From: Pseudolysinimonas_A sp049651805
GTDB taxonomy: Bacteria; Actinomycetota; Actinomycetes; Actinomycetales; Microbacteriaceae
Length of the DNA: 64,000 bases
NCBI RefSeq assembly: GCF_049651805.1
Contig: NZ_JBASCU010000029.1
Span: forward strand, 62,001 to 126,000
Reading direction: 5' to 3'
Part shown: in pieces, positions 1 to 8,704 of the stretch
How positions within the stretch are numbered: the first letter of the stretch is position 1
How the letters are laid out: each line of letters opens with the position of its first letter
Notes under the pieces: generated by a model
What the model was told of the DNA's origin: nothing
The model's database searches: none
The model's input: the letters and a program-made list of their open reading frames with translations, nothing else
Made by a program: the position numbers and the translations under genes

Positions 1-71
1 CAGTCAGCCTCGGGGTCACGCCGACAGTGTACGACTGCGTCCCGACAGGACCCGAGCCCTCGAGCCCCGTG

Positions 72-620
72 CTAACGACGCGCGAGACCGATCACGAACT
101 GACGAGCGACGCGCTTACGGGCGGGTTCGACACGCGGGTCGGAGATCTCGTCGAGACGATTCCGCAGGAGTCGCGGGTCGATGAGACCGGCGTCGACGAG
201 GGCCGCCACGAACTCCCGATCCTTTTCTTCGTTGCGGGCCATCTTTGACGCGCAGAGGTCGTGCGCCTCCGGGCAGATACCGAAGAACCCAGGATGCTCA
301 GTCACCTCGATCTCGACGGCACGTTCGCGCCAGCGGTCGGGCAGCACCGCCGTGTTCGCCGACACGGCGTCGATGTAGAAGTCGCGGTCGTTCGCCCACT
401 CGGAGTCCTGTCCGGCCAGCACCCACAGCTTGTTGGAGAGGTGGTCGGCGATGTCGTGCTCGGGTGCGATGTCCGCCTCGGCAGACATCGTCGCAGCCGG
501 TGGCAGTTCTTCCTCGGGCCAGGTCGCGAGGATCGCCTGCGAACCGACGACGATCACGCGGTTCTGGCCCACGATCTCGCAGGCGCGCAGAATCGCCTCT
601 TCAAGTTGTCGGCGCTTCAC
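72..620 (-). CDS. Nucleotidyltransferase-like protein (DUF6036/AbiEii-like), second gene of a TA-like module
   Basis: A 182-residue protein started at GTG 620, which overlaps the stop of the upstream XRE gene as GTGA and so implies translational coupling. Near residue 20 the N-terminus reads RVIVVGSQAILA, a G-S pair in the place expected for a minimal nucleotidyltransferase. Acidic residues follow (SAEADIAPEHD), then a region ending in CASKMARNEEKDREFV, typical of DUF6036/AbiEii-like predicted nucleotidyltransferases. Members of these families often act as toxins or regulators paired with a helix-turn-helix protein, as here. A longer reading to 794 only adds Arg-rich shadow sequence. The family assignment is by resemblance; toxicity is inferred from context. 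Confidence 0.7.
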   Translation of the reverse strand: MKRRQLEEAILRACEIVGQNRVIVVGSQAILATWPEEELPPAATMSAEADIAPEHDIADHLSNKLWVLAGQDSEWANDRDFYIDAVSANTAVLPDRWRERAVEIEVTEHPGFFGICPEAHDLCASKMARNEEKDREFVAALVDAGLIDPRLLRNRLDEISDPRVEPARKRVARQFVIGLARR

Positions 621-1150
621 GAGACCACCGCCAACGCCCGCGCGAGAACTTCTTCCCGCTCTTCGGACGACAACAGCCCGGTGAACGGCGAGACGCTTCG
701 CATGTCGATGTCGTGCTGAGTCGTGCCCAGCATGACGACGACCAGCCCGCCGACATCCCGATCCTCGATGAGCTGCGCCCACTGATCGAGCCACTCGAGA
801 GCGCCGCCTCTGAGACCGGTCCGCATCGAGCCGAGCTGTGACCGCGCCGACTCGAGAACGACTTCCGGGTCTGTGACGAGCTTGGTCGCGATCGAGCGAT
901 GCAGTTCAAGCCCAAGACGCTGTTCACGCCGCTCAAGCCGCTCGAACGCGATCGTCTGAGCGCGTGACCGCACCGAGAGCCGCTCCCCCATCGCAGCCAG
1001 TGCCCGGTGAAGAGTTTCGACCTGAATCGTTCCGGCCGCTTCCGAGCGTTCCCAGTCGACGACAGTAGGGGCGGCGACGCCGCATCGCCGCGCGAGTTCG
1101 CGCACACCGACGGCGCGACGGTGCCTCGCATCGCGGATCAAGGCGGTCAT
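617..1150 (-). CDS. XRE-type helix-turn-helix regulator (putative antitoxin partner)
   Basis: A 177-residue protein whose N-terminal half is an XRE/Cro-like helix-turn-helix (residues about 10-50, including VRELARRCGVAAPTVVDWER). It probably binds DNA upstream of its own operon. The C-terminal half has no recognised domain. A strong ribosome site (GGAGGA) lies 5 bases upstream of ATG 1150. It is followed directly by the nucleotidyltransferase gene with a 4-base overlap, the usual order (regulator, then toxin-like enzyme) of AbiE/MNT-type modules. The antitoxin role is inferred. Confidence 0.75.
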   Translation of the reverse strand: MTALIRDARHRRAVGVRELARRCGVAAPTVVDWERSEAAGTIQVETLHRALAAMGERLSVRSRAQTIAFERLERREQRLGLELHRSIATKLVTDPEVVLESARSQLGSMRTGLRGGALEWLDQWAQLIEDRDVGGLVVVMLGTTQHDIDMRSVSPFTGLLSSEEREEVLARALAVVS

Positions 1151-1278
1151 GGTCTTCCTCCAAGCGTAAGGTCACAGCCTAACACTCCGAGCAGAATGCA
1201 CCTGCCCTTGAACAGGCGCTGCCGCCCGCACGCCACGGCTGGGGGGCGCGGGCACTGCGACCGCTCCGCTCGGGGTTA

Positions 1279-1847
1279 GTGACCTACACGCTGATGGCGC
1301 TCGTCGTCGTCGCCTACGCGTGGCAGGGGCTCAGCGGCGGGGCGCTCACCTCGGCCTGGGTGCTCAACCCGACGGTCGTCGGAGTGGAACCGTGGCGGCT
1401 GGGGGAAGGCGCGCTTCCTCGCGCTGTACTTCGCGGCGGCGCTCGGCGGGTCGATGGGCGTGCTCTCGCTGTACGCCCTCGCGATCGCCACCGACGGCGC
1501 CAGCATCGTGTCCACCGGGGGATTCCTCCAGCCGAACTCGGCGCTCGGCGCCTCGGCGCGATCTTCAGGCTGCTCGGGGCCTATCTGACGCTGCGCGCGC
1601 AATCAGGGTCAACGTGACGCAGTTGCTGATCTTGCTCGGCATCAACGTCGCGCTCGGCTTCGTCGCGAGCGGGATCGCGTGGGACGCGCACCTCGGCGGG
1701 TTGCTCGTCGGTGCCGCAATCGGCTGGGTGTATCGACGCACTCGGCGACCCGTGCAGCGCAGGGCACAGACACTCGCGGTGGTCGGAATCATCGTGCGGT
1801 TGCTTCTCGTCTTCGTGTTCGTCGTCGCGAGCGCCCCCGCCTTCTAG
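1279..1847 (+). pseudogene. Rhomboid-family intramembrane protease, truncated and frameshifted
   Basis: Two frames together encode pieces of a rhomboid-type membrane protein. The first reads TYTLMALVVVAYAWQ from about 1279. The second ends with a coherent stretch containing LLILLGINVALGF and AWDAHLGGLLVGAAIGW, where the H-x-G-G-L/xxG pattern matches the final catalytic-His helix of rhomboids. The N-terminal domain and the GxSG serine helix are missing or out of frame, and at least two frame changes are needed to join the parts. It is therefore a decayed gene, unlikely to make protease. Confidence 0.65.
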
Positions 1848-1870
1848 GGCTGTAGCACGAGGGGCTTCCG

Positions 1871-3238
1871 TCAGCCCGCCTGCCGCTCCCGAACCGGCGA
1901 GGCGGCGGCGCGTGAGATGCGCTCACGGTAGCGTTCGGCGCTCGCCTTCGGAGTGAGGTGACCGCTCGGGTAGTCGGTGTAAAACAGCCCGTACCGCAGC
2001 TGGAATCCGTGGGACCACTCGAAGTTGTCCATGAGCGACCAAAAGTAGTACGCCTCGACACGCACGCCGCGCTCGACGGCATCCTCGAGGGCGTCGAGGT
2101 AGCGGTCGATGAACGCGACCCGCTCGACGTCGTTGCAGCGCCCGTCGGGGCTGAGGTAGTCCCACAGCCCGATGCCGTTCTCGGTCACCCAGATCGGCAG
2201 GTCCGGGGCGAGCGCGGACACGCGGGAGAGCACGCGCACGAAGCCGTCTGGACGCACCGCGACGCCGTTGGCGCTGCGCGGCTCCGGCACGGGCAGCTTC
2301 TCGATGCCGCGCACGATCGGGTCGTTCCCGTGCTCGGCGGCGCGGATCACGTTGTGCTCGTAATAGTTGATGCCGATGAAGTCGATCGGCACGGCCGCCG
2401 ACGCGATGTCGATCCCGTCGAGCGCGGCGGCGAGCGCCGGCTCCCCGAAGTGGGCGGCGGTGTCGTCCGGGAGGCGTCCGGTGAGGATCGGCTCGAGGAA
2501 CAGCCGGTTCTCGACGAGATCCGCTCGCCGGGTGGCCGCGACGTCTTCCGGAGAGGAGGACGCGGCTTCCAGGTCGGAGAGGTTGATCGCGAGGCCGATC
2601 CGCGCCTCGGGGTCGGCCGCGCGGAGAGCCCGCACGGCGGCACCGTGGGCGACGAGCTGCATGAGCGCGGCACGCAGGGCGGTCGGCTCGTGTCGGATGC
2701 CGGGGGCGTGCAGTCCGCTGAGGTGGCCGTGGAAGGCGGCGCAGAAGGGCTCGTTGATCGTGATCCAGTCGGAGACGAGGTCGCCGAACTCGCGGGCCGC
2801 GATCTCGGTGAAGTGCACGAACGCGTCGATGACGCCCGGGTCGGCCCACCCGCCGCGGTCCTGCAGCCACTGGGGAAGGTCCCAGTGGTACAGGGTCACG
2901 ACCGGCTTCACCCCGCGCACCCGGAGTTCCCCGAGCACGCGGCGGTAGTAGGCGACGCCGGCGGGATTGACGTCACCCTCGGGGCCGGTGATCACGCGGC
3001 ACCAGGCGATCGAGAGCCGGTAGGTCTCGACGCCGAGCCAGGCGATCGCGGCGAGCATCGGCTCGGGGTCGTCGTAGGCTCGGCACGCGACGGCGGCGGT
3101 GTCGCCGCGCGCGATCGTGCCGGGGCGGGCGGTGAACTCGTCCCAGATGCTCGCGACGCGACCATCGCCATCCGTCGCCCCCTCGATCTGGTAGGCGGCC
3201 GTGGCGCTCCCCCAGCGGATGCGCTCGCGTGCAGTCAT
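1871..3238 (-). CDS. Glycoside hydrolase family 1 beta-glucosidase
   Basis: A 455-residue cytoplasmic GH1 enzyme that hydrolyses beta-glucosides with retention. Visible family marks are the N-terminal WGSATAAYQIEG motif, the acid/base glutamate in TINEPF (E163), the nucleophile in VTENGIG (E353), and the C-terminal SLMDNFEWSHGF aglycone/substrate motif. Length is normal for the family. ATG 3238 is chosen over the longer frame because an AAGGAGAG ribosome site stands just upstream and the GH1 fold begins immediately. It is the last gene of the sugar ABC operon on the same strand, so the imported sugar is probably a beta-linked oligosaccharide hydrolysed after uptake. Confidence 0.92.
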   Translation of the reverse strand: MTARERIRWGSATAAYQIEGATDGDGRVASIWDEFTARPGTIARGDTAAVACRAYDDPEPMLAAIAWLGVETYRLSIAWCRVITGPEGDVNPAGVAYYRRVLGELRVRGVKPVVTLYHWDLPQWLQDRGGWADPGVIDAFVHFTEIAAREFGDLVSDWITINEPFCAAFHGHLSGLHAPGIRHEPTALRAALMQLVAHGAAVRALRAADPEARIGLAINLSDLEAASSSPEDVAATRRADLVENRLFLEPILTGRLPDDTAAHFGEPALAAALDGIDIASAAVPIDFIGINYYEHNVIRAAEHGNDPIVRGIEKLPVPEPRSANGVAVRPDGFVRVLSRVSALAPDLPIWVTENGIGLWDYLSPDGRCNDVERVAFIDRYLDALEDAVERGVRVEAYYFWSLMDNFEWSHGFQLRYGLFYTDYPSGHLTPKASAERYRERISRAAASPVRERQAG

Positions 3239-3270
3239 TCGTACTCTCTCCTTGTCCGGCTCGCGCCGAG

Positions 3271-4107
3271 TCAATAACCGGCGCGCAGGCCGCGCAGCAG
3301 ATAGCGCTGGAGCGCGAAACAGAGGATGACGGCGGGCAGCGTCAGCACGATGCCCCCGGCCATGAGCTCGCCCCAGTAGATCTTGTAACCCGTCTGCATC
3401 GCGAGCATCCCCGACGTCAGCGGCATGACGTCGGAGTCGGTGATGAAGGTCATCGGGAACAGCAGGTCGGTCCATCCGGCGAGGAAGCTGAACAGCACCG
3501 CCGTCATCACCCCGGGTCGGGCGAGCGGCAGCACGATGCGCCGGAACACCGCGAACGGCGACAGCCCGTCGAGTTCCGCCGCCTCCTCGACCTCTTTCGG
3601 CACCGACTCGAAGAACGGGATGAGGATCCACACGACGAACGGCAGGTTGAGCACCGTGACGCCGACGATGACGCTCGTCACCGAGTTCAGCAATCCCAGC
3701 GACTGCATGACGATGTAGAGCGGCACGACGAGGGCTGCCGGAGTCACCATGCGGGCGAGCATGAGGAATGCGAGCGCGATGCGGCTGCCGCGCCACGGGT
3801 AGCGGGCGAAGCCGTAGGCCGCGAGCCCCCCGAGCACGACGCTCAGCACGACGGTGGCGAGCGCGATGACCACCGAGTTGACGAACGACGTGTCGAAGTT
3901 GAAGCGGGTCACGAGGTTGACGTAGTGCTCCACCGAGAACGCCTCGGGCGCGCGGAGCGGGTCGGTCGTGAAGATGTCGGCGTCGAGCTTGAACGACGTG
4001 TAGGCCATCCAGGCCATCGGAACGAGCATGAGCACCCCGGCGACCGTGAGCGCGACCGCCGATCCGGTGACGACCCGGCGCTTACGCGCCTGATAGGAGA
4101 CGCTCAT
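3271..4107 (-). CDS. Carbohydrate ABC transporter permease (MalG-like)
   Basis: A 278-residue inner-membrane permease of the binding-protein-dependent sugar transporter family (CUT1). It has an N-terminal membrane segment (about residues 12-32) and further helices. The EAA loop appears as EAAELDGLSPFAVFRRIVLP, which contacts the ATPase. The start ATG overlaps the stop of the preceding permease gene (ATGA). No ATPase gene is present in the operon, so a shared MsiK-like ATPase encoded elsewhere is presumed, as is usual for actinobacterial CUT1 systems. Confidence 0.9.
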   Translation of the reverse strand: MSVSYQARKRRVVTGSAVALTVAGVLMLVPMAWMAYTSFKLDADIFTTDPLRAPEAFSVEHYVNLVTRFNFDTSFVNSVVIALATVVLSVVLGGLAAYGFARYPWRGSRIALAFLMLARMVTPAALVVPLYIVMQSLGLLNSVTSVIVGVTVLNLPFVVWILIPFFESVPKEVEEAAELDGLSPFAVFRRIVLPLARPGVMTAVLFSFLAGWTDLLFPMTFITDSDVMPLTSGMLAMQTGYKIYWGELMAGGIVLTLPAVILCFALQRYLLRGLRAGY

Positions 4108-4985
4108 CGCGCGACCCTCCGCTGGGAGATCAGCAGCGCGGCGCCGAAGATGAGCGAGATCGCGAGAGCCAGCACTGCTTGCGCGGAGGCCGACCCGAAG
4201 TCGAGGTGGGTGAACGCGGTGCGCCAGATCAGCAGGGGCAGCACCCGCGTCTCGTCGCCAGGGCCGCCGGCGGTCGTCGCGAAGACGGTGTCGAAGACTT
4301 TCGTGAACGCGTCGACGGCGCGGAACGCGGCGGTGATGACGAGCACCGGCAGGATCGACGGGATGGTGATCGAGAAGAACTGCCGCAGCGATCCGGCGCC
4401 GTCGATCGCGGCCGCCTCGTACTGGGTCGGTTCGATCGACATCACCGCGGCCAGCAGTACGAAGAGCACGAACGGCGTCATCTTCCAGGCGTCGATCGCG
4501 ATGATCGACAGCAGCGGGAAGTCGACGAGCCACGGGGTGCGCGAGCCGAGCGCGGCGTTGACGGGACCGAACTGGGTGTCCAGCAGCATCCGCCACGCGT
4601 ACGCGCCGGCGATCGCCGGAACCGCGAACGGGATGATGTAGGCCGACCCGAGCACGCGGGCGTAGACCCGGCCGGCGCGGCTGCGCGCCCCGAGCATGAC
4701 GTTGGCCAGTAGCACGGCACACACGGTTCCGATCACGATCTCGATGAGCACGGATGCGACCGTGAACTGGAGGGTGACGAGCAGCGAGCTGGTCACCGTG
4801 GAGTCGGTGACGAGGGCGACGAAGTTCGAGAACCCCGCGGGGACGACCTCGTTCGAGCTCAGGGGGCGGTAGGTGTGGAACGAGAGGTAGCCGAGATACA
4901 CGAGCGGGTACGCCATCACGGCCACGACGAACAGCAGCGTCGGCACCGTGAACGCGAGCCCGACCCGGTTGCGGCGGGAGAACAC
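4104..4985 (-). CDS. Carbohydrate ABC transporter permease (MalF-like)
   Basis: Integral membrane permease partner of the downstream MalG-like protein; the EAA loop reads EAAAIDGAGSLRQFF. From GTG 4985 it is 293 residues long and starts VFSRRNRVGLAF, a few residues before the first membrane helix, as is normal for the family. A longer reading from GTG 5072 (322 residues) overlaps the binding-protein stop as GTGA. Its extra 29 residues are Arg/Gly/Pro-rich and are encoded by a perfect 15-bp stem-loop, so the shorter start is preferred. The exact start is uncertain; the product call is not. Confidence 0.85.
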   Translation of the reverse strand: MFSRRNRVGLAFTVPTLLFVVAVMAYPLVYLGYLSFHTYRPLSSNEVVPAGFSNFVALVTDSTVTSSLLVTLQFTVASVLIEIVIGTVCAVLLANVMLGARSRAGRVYARVLGSAYIIPFAVPAIAGAYAWRMLLDTQFGPVNAALGSRTPWLVDFPLLSIIAIDAWKMTPFVLFVLLAAVMSIEPTQYEAAAIDGAGSLRQFFSITIPSILPVLVITAAFRAVDAFTKVFDTVFATTAGGPGDETRVLPLLIWRTAFTHLDFGSASAQAVLALAISLIFGAALLISQRRVAR

Positions 4986-5018
4986 GTGCCCCCGGTCCGC
5001 TGCCCGTCGGCGGGGGTA

Positions 5019-5052
5019 CCGCCGCGGGGAGGGGGAGCCCTCCCCGCGGCGG
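5019..5052 (-). promoter_or_regulatory. 15-bp perfect stem-loop between sugar-binding protein and permease genes
   Basis: Positions 5019-5033 and 5038-5052 are exact reverse complements around a 4-base loop and are almost entirely G/C. The stem sits just after the binding-protein stop. Such hairpins commonly stabilise the upstream message or partly terminate, giving more binding protein than permease. There is no U-tract, so partial termination or 3'-end protection is inferred. Confidence 0.7.
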
Positions 5053-5068
5053 ATGGTGGAGCCAATCG

Positions 5069-6346
5069 TCACTCGACGGCCTTGCGCCCGGCGAACTTCT
5101 CGTTCTGCAGCCAGCTCGCGGCCTCGGCAGGAGTGAGCTCACCCGAGGTGACCTTGGCGATGGCTTCCGAAACTCCGGAGCCCAGCTCGCCCGACCACGT
5201 CGTGTGCAGGTAGCTCAGCTCGGAGGCCACCGACTTGAGCATCTCCAGCTCGGGCAGCGCCTCGGCGAAGGCATCCGAGTCCTGTTGCGACTGGAGCACC
5301 GGCAGGTTGCCGGTCAGCCCGACCTGCGCGAGCTGGAACTCGTCGGTGAGCATCCAGGCGATGAACTCACCGGCGGCGTCGGGGTTCGGTGCGGCCTCCG
5401 GGATGGTGGCGAGCATCGCCCCGAGGTGGGTCGAGACGCCGGCCGGCGGAGCGATCGCGATCTGGTCGCCCATCTCGGCCGAGAGCAGGTTCCAGGCGTA
5501 GAGCCAGTTCTGGTAGATCGCGACGGAGCCGGCCTTCATCTGGTTGTCGCAGTCGAAGAAGCTCAGCGCCTCCCAGCCCGGAGCCTGCAGCGAGGTGAGC
5601 GCCGAGATGTACTCGAACGCCTTGACGTGCTCCGGCGTGTCGAGCGTGAGCTCGCCGGTCTCCAGGTCACCGAAGTTGGCGCCCTGCCCGTAGACGAAGT
5701 ACGTGTCGTCGAGGAAGACCGACCAGTTCACGCCCCCGAGGCAGGTGCCGTAGAGGCCCTCGTCGGGGCGGTTGAAGAAGGTCGCGACCTCGACGAGTTC
5801 GTCGAACGTGGTCGGGGCCGCGAGCTCGTGACCGTACCGCGCCTCGAAGGCGGCCTGCTCCTCGGGGTCGCCGAACAGGTCGGCCCGGTAGTACGTCACC
5901 GGGAAGTTGTAGTACTGCGGGGCACCGACGAAGGCGCCGTCCGAGGTCGTGAACAGTTCGTTGTTCACGACATCGGCGATGACATCCTCGCCGAGGTACG
6001 ACGTGAGGTCTTGCACGTGCGCGTTCTCGAGCATCCACACGGCGTCGTCACCGCCGCCGAGGAAGACGACGTCGTAGGTTCCCGCGTCCTGAGCGAGTTC
6101 GGCGACCTTGCGCTGACCCCAGACGTCGCGAGCGACCTTGTCGACCTCGACCTCGATGCCGGACTCGGCGGCGAAGTTCGCAGCCTCGGCGGCGAGTGCG
6201 TCGGTCTCGGGGCCTTCGACCGCGAGAACGCGGATCGTCACGGCGTCCGAAGCGGAGCCCGGAGCGCACGCGCCGAGCGTTGCGATGGCCAGCGTTCCGA
6301 CGACCGCGACGGCCGCCAGTCGCCGACCGGCGAGATGGTTAGTCAT
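5069..6346 (-). CDS. Sugar-binding lipoprotein of a CUT1 ABC transporter
   Basis: A 425-residue extracellular solute-binding protein. The N-terminus is a lipoprotein signal: Arg pair, hydrophobic stretch (AAVAVVGTLAIATLGAC), then a lipobox ending at C27. The mature part has the family-1 binding-protein layout (TYDVVFLGGGDDAVWM early, QYYNFPVTYYRADLFGDPEE, later FIAWMLTDEFQ). It captures the sugar outside the membrane and hands it to the two permeases downstream. It is the first gene of the operon, behind the promoter/operator at 6426-6454. Confidence 0.92.
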   Translation of the reverse strand: MTNHLAGRRLAAVAVVGTLAIATLGACAPGSASDAVTIRVLAVEGPETDALAAEAANFAAESGIEVEVDKVARDVWGQRKVAELAQDAGTYDVVFLGGGDDAVWMLENAHVQDLTSYLGEDVIADVVNNELFTTSDGAFVGAPQYYNFPVTYYRADLFGDPEEQAAFEARYGHELAAPTTFDELVEVATFFNRPDEGLYGTCLGGVNWSVFLDDTYFVYGQGANFGDLETGELTLDTPEHVKAFEYISALTSLQAPGWEALSFFDCDNQMKAGSVAIYQNWLYAWNLLSAEMGDQIAIAPPAGVSTHLGAMLATIPEAAPNPDAAGEFIAWMLTDEFQLAQVGLTGNLPVLQSQQDSDAFAEALPELEMLKSVASELSYLHTTWSGELGSGVSEAIAKVTSGELTPAEAASWLQNEKFAGRKAVE

Positions 6347-6425
6347 GTTCTTCTCCTCGTTGAGCAGTTCAGTCTTGCAGGGGTGGATGGGGTGTCACCG
6401 GGCGAAGGGATCGCCGCGTCGACTT

Positions 6426-6454
6426 ATGCTAGACATTATTCTAAGTTCTGGCAA
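6426..6454 (-). promoter_or_regulatory. Predicted promoter and overlapping operator of the sugar operon
   Basis: Read on the minus strand: TTGCCA (6454-6449), a 17-base spacer, TAGCAT (6431-6426). The spacer contains the inverted repeat TAGA-N6-TCTA (6430-6443), which also overlaps the -10 box. A repressor bound there would block polymerase. The divergent ROK gene is the obvious candidate. Boxes are by eye; no expression evidence is available. Confidence 0.5.
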
Positions 6455-6534
6455 TTGCAAGTCCGCCACCTACGCCAGACTGTGAGGGCGCCGATTCAGG
6501 CGGGAGCCCGGCACGCAGACGAAGGAGACGGCGA

Positions 6535-7752
6535 ATGGCCAAGAAGGCGTCCGTCCGCGACGTTCGCAAAACCAATCGCGCCCTCGTCGTGCGCCACCTC
6601 CTGCTGAGCGGAGAGACCTCGCGCGGTTCGGTGACCAGCGCGACCGGACTGTCCACCGCGACCGTCAACAACGTCATCGCGGAACTGATCAACGAAGGCA
6701 GCGTGCGCGAGGGCGGCTTCCTCGATTCTGAAGGCGGTCGGCGCAGCGCCCTGCTCGGCCTCGACCCGGATGCCGCGATCGTGTTCGGTGCGGATGTCGG
6801 CGAATCGGCGACCCGGGTGGAAGCCTTCGATCTCACCCTCAACCGGCTCGGCTCTCGACGGTCGGACTTCGCCGGACGCCACGTCGAGCCCGCGCACGTC
6901 ATGGATGTCGTGGTGGCTCACGTCGACGAGCTTCTCAAGGAGCTCGGTTGCGAGCGACGGGCTGTGCTCGGCCTCGGTCTCGGCGTTCCCGGGATCGTCG
7001 AACACCCCGCGCAAGCACCCGACGGCCGAGAATCGGTGGTTCATGCCCAAGTGATCGGGTGGGACCGCGTCGTCTTCACGGGCCTGTCGGAGCGACTCGG
7101 GTTCCCCGTGTATATCGACAACGGTGCGAAGACCACGACGCAGGCGGAGTCCTGGTACGGGTCGGCGCGCGGCGTCGAACACGCCGTCGTCGTCATCATC
7201 GGCGACGGAGCCGGAGCCGGCATCATCACCAACGGCCGGCTTTACCGCGGTTCCTCGAGCAGCGCCGGCGAGTGGGGCCACACCAAGATCAGCCTCGACG
7301 GCATCCGCTGCCGGTGCGGCTCACGCGGCTGCGTCGAGACCTTCGTCGGCGCATCCGCCGTCCTGGAACGCTGGCTCGGCGCCGACCACGAATGGGTGAG
7401 TCGCAACGCCGAGGGAGTCGAGGCCTTGTTCGACGCCTCGCGTGCCGGGGAGGCCACCGCGCGCGCCGCGATCGAGAACCTCGTCACGCACCTCGGCCTC
7501 GCCCTGTCGAATCTCGTCAACCTCTACGACCCGCAGAAGATCATCGTCGGCGGATGGTTCGGCGACCGAATCGCCGAAGAGCTGCTGCCCGAGCTCGGAG
7601 CGGCGGTGCGGCGCTTTTCGCTCGAACAGCCCGCGGACGAGGTCGTCGTCGAACGCAGCACCCTCGGTCAGGAAGCCGTCGCCCTCGGCGCCGCGACGCT
7701 GCCGATCGACCGGTTCATCGAGACGGGTTGGCCAGCGTCCCACCTCCGCTGA
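6535..7752 (+). CDS. ROK-family transcriptional regulator
   Basis: A 405-residue protein with an N-terminal winged helix-turn-helix (residues about 10-55, ETSRGSVTSATGLSTATVNNVIAEL region) followed by a ROK sugar-kinase-like domain. The phosphate-binding loop GLGLGVPGIVE, the GDGAGAGIITNG loop and the zinc-binding signature CRCGSRGC are all visible. ROK repressors respond to sugars. It is divergent from the sugar transporter/GH1 operon and probably controls it through the inverted repeat at 6430-6443. ATG 6535 has a GAAGGAGA ribosome site. Confidence 0.9.
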   Translation: MAKKASVRDVRKTNRALVVRHLLLSGETSRGSVTSATGLSTATVNNVIAELINEGSVREGGFLDSEGGRRSALLGLDPDAAIVFGADVGESATRVEAFDLTLNRLGSRRSDFAGRHVEPAHVMDVVVAHVDELLKELGCERRAVLGLGLGVPGIVEHPAQAPDGRESVVHAQVIGWDRVVFTGLSERLGFPVYIDNGAKTTTQAESWYGSARGVEHAVVVIIGDGAGAGIITNGRLYRGSSSSAGEWGHTKISLDGIRCRCGSRGCVETFVGASAVLERWLGADHEWVSRNAEGVEALFDASRAGEATARAAIENLVTHLGLALSNLVNLYDPQKIIVGGWFGDRIAEELLPELGAAVRRFSLEQPADEVVVERSTLGQEAVALGAATLPIDRFIETGWPASHLR

Positions 7753-7792
7753 CGGGCGGAGCGGCCGGAGATCCGGATGCAGCCGTCTCAGC

Positions 7793-7960
7793 CGCGACGC
7801 AATCATCCAACTCGTCGGTGCGGTTCTCGCCGAACAAACCGACGAATGGGCCGAAGGATGCCGCTACTTCGGCCTCGACATCCTCCCCAAATCCCGAATC
7901 AGGCTCATCGCCACCAACCCCGAGGAGGTGACCGACCCCAACCTCGCGCTCAGCGCCTGA
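7793..7960 (+). pseudogene. C-terminal remnant of an IS256-type transposase
   Basis: The frame ending at 7960 reads IIQLVGAVLAEQTDEWAEG followed by CRYFGLDIL. This is the characteristic C-terminus of IS256-family transposases (LVGAVLxExxDEWxEGRRYLGL). Only about 55 residues remain, with no catalytic DDE residues and no visible terminal repeats. It marks old insertion activity at the left border of the accessory region. Confidence 0.7.
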
Positions 7961-8002
7961 GCGTCGCCTCGAAGATCACGCCGCTACACCACCGCACGGG
8001 AG

Positions 8003-8219
8003 TTGACCGGGCTTCCTGTCGCGAGCGTCGACTATGTCTTCATGGTGGCTAGCGGCGACGCGTCGGCAAAAGTCGTTCGCCCGACGTCCGGGCAGGTCGC
8101 CGAAGCGACTCGCGACCTGGCCGAGTATGAACTCGCGACACCGAGTCATCTGTATCTTGAACTTCTTCGCCATGCAATCGTGAACTCTTGGGATGTCTCG
8201 CAACTCGACCGACCACGAG
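8003..8219 (+). pseudogene. Unidentified ORF fragment abutting the gatB relic
   Basis: An open frame from TTG 8003 reads TGLPVASVDYVFMVASGDAS, followed by a plausible helical stretch containing RDLAEYELATPSHLYLELL, then runs into sequence antisense to the gatB fragment. Composition looks protein-coding up to about 8218. The family is not recognised. It is most simply the 5' part of a gene cut off where the gatB fragment begins. A non-coding explanation cannot be excluded. Confidence 0.3.
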
Positions 8220-8655
8220 CTGCGACAACCTCCGCCGGGCGCCCCTCCCCCGCGATCACGCCTTCGAGCACCTGGCGAGCCAGCCGGTCGGTCAGCTCCC
8301 CGGACTCCACCAAAGCGATGAGCTCCGACACGTGCAGCGGTGACACGAGCGACGCGGCATCCACACCCGCGGCGTTCGCGAGCCGCGCGATCTCACCTGT
8401 CCACCACTTGCGAGCCTGAGCCGGCGCGGCGCCGAAGCCGACCGTCTCTTCGATCTCGACGAGCAGACCGGCGTTGGCGACATCCCGGAACTCGAGCTCC
8501 GTGAACCCCCACGTCTCACGCAACCGCCGACGCCGCACCGCGGGTGCCTCGGGCAGCGCAGCACGCAACGAAGCGACCAGCTCAGCGGGCGGCTCGATCG
8601 GCAGCAGGTCGGGCTCGGGGAAGTACCGGTAGTCGTCGGCATCCGACTTCACCCG
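8220..8655 (-). pseudogene. Partial, diverged copy of gatB (internal segment)
   Basis: About 145 codons match the intact GatB at 31094-32611, from KSDADDYRYFPEPDLLPIE to IAGEGRPAEVVAARG, with about 13 substitutions (roughly 90% identity). It lacks the N-terminal catalytic part and the C-terminal tail, and ends are abrupt: a TTGATC microsatellite on one side and an unrelated ORF on the other. The orientation is the same as the intact gene, so the two copies flank the whole 8.7-31 kb island as direct repeats. It cannot make a working amidotransferase subunit. Confidence 0.9.
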
Positions 8656-8662
8656 CGCCATC

Positions 8663-8704
8663 TTGATCTTGATCTTGAGCTTGATCTTGATCTTGATCTT
8701 GATC
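8663..8704. repeat. TTGATC hexanucleotide tandem repeat, 7 units
   Basis: Seven head-to-tail TTGATC units with one variant (third unit TTGAGC) directly at the edge of the gatB fragment. On the minus strand it would encode Lys-Ile repeats continuing the gatB frame. It may vary in length by slippage. Confidence 0.9.

Noticed and set aside
1958..3277. Long plus-strand ORF of 439 codons opposite the GH1 gene
   Set aside because: Antisense shadow caused by GC-rich codon bias; Asp/Glu/Arg/Val/Gly-rich with no fold-like pattern. The same applies to many long ORFs opposite ligA, the sugar permeases, glgE and the dual ATPase.
8663..8704. TTGATC repeats considered as a CRISPR-like array
   Set aside because: Units are 6 bp with no spacers and no cas genes nearby.
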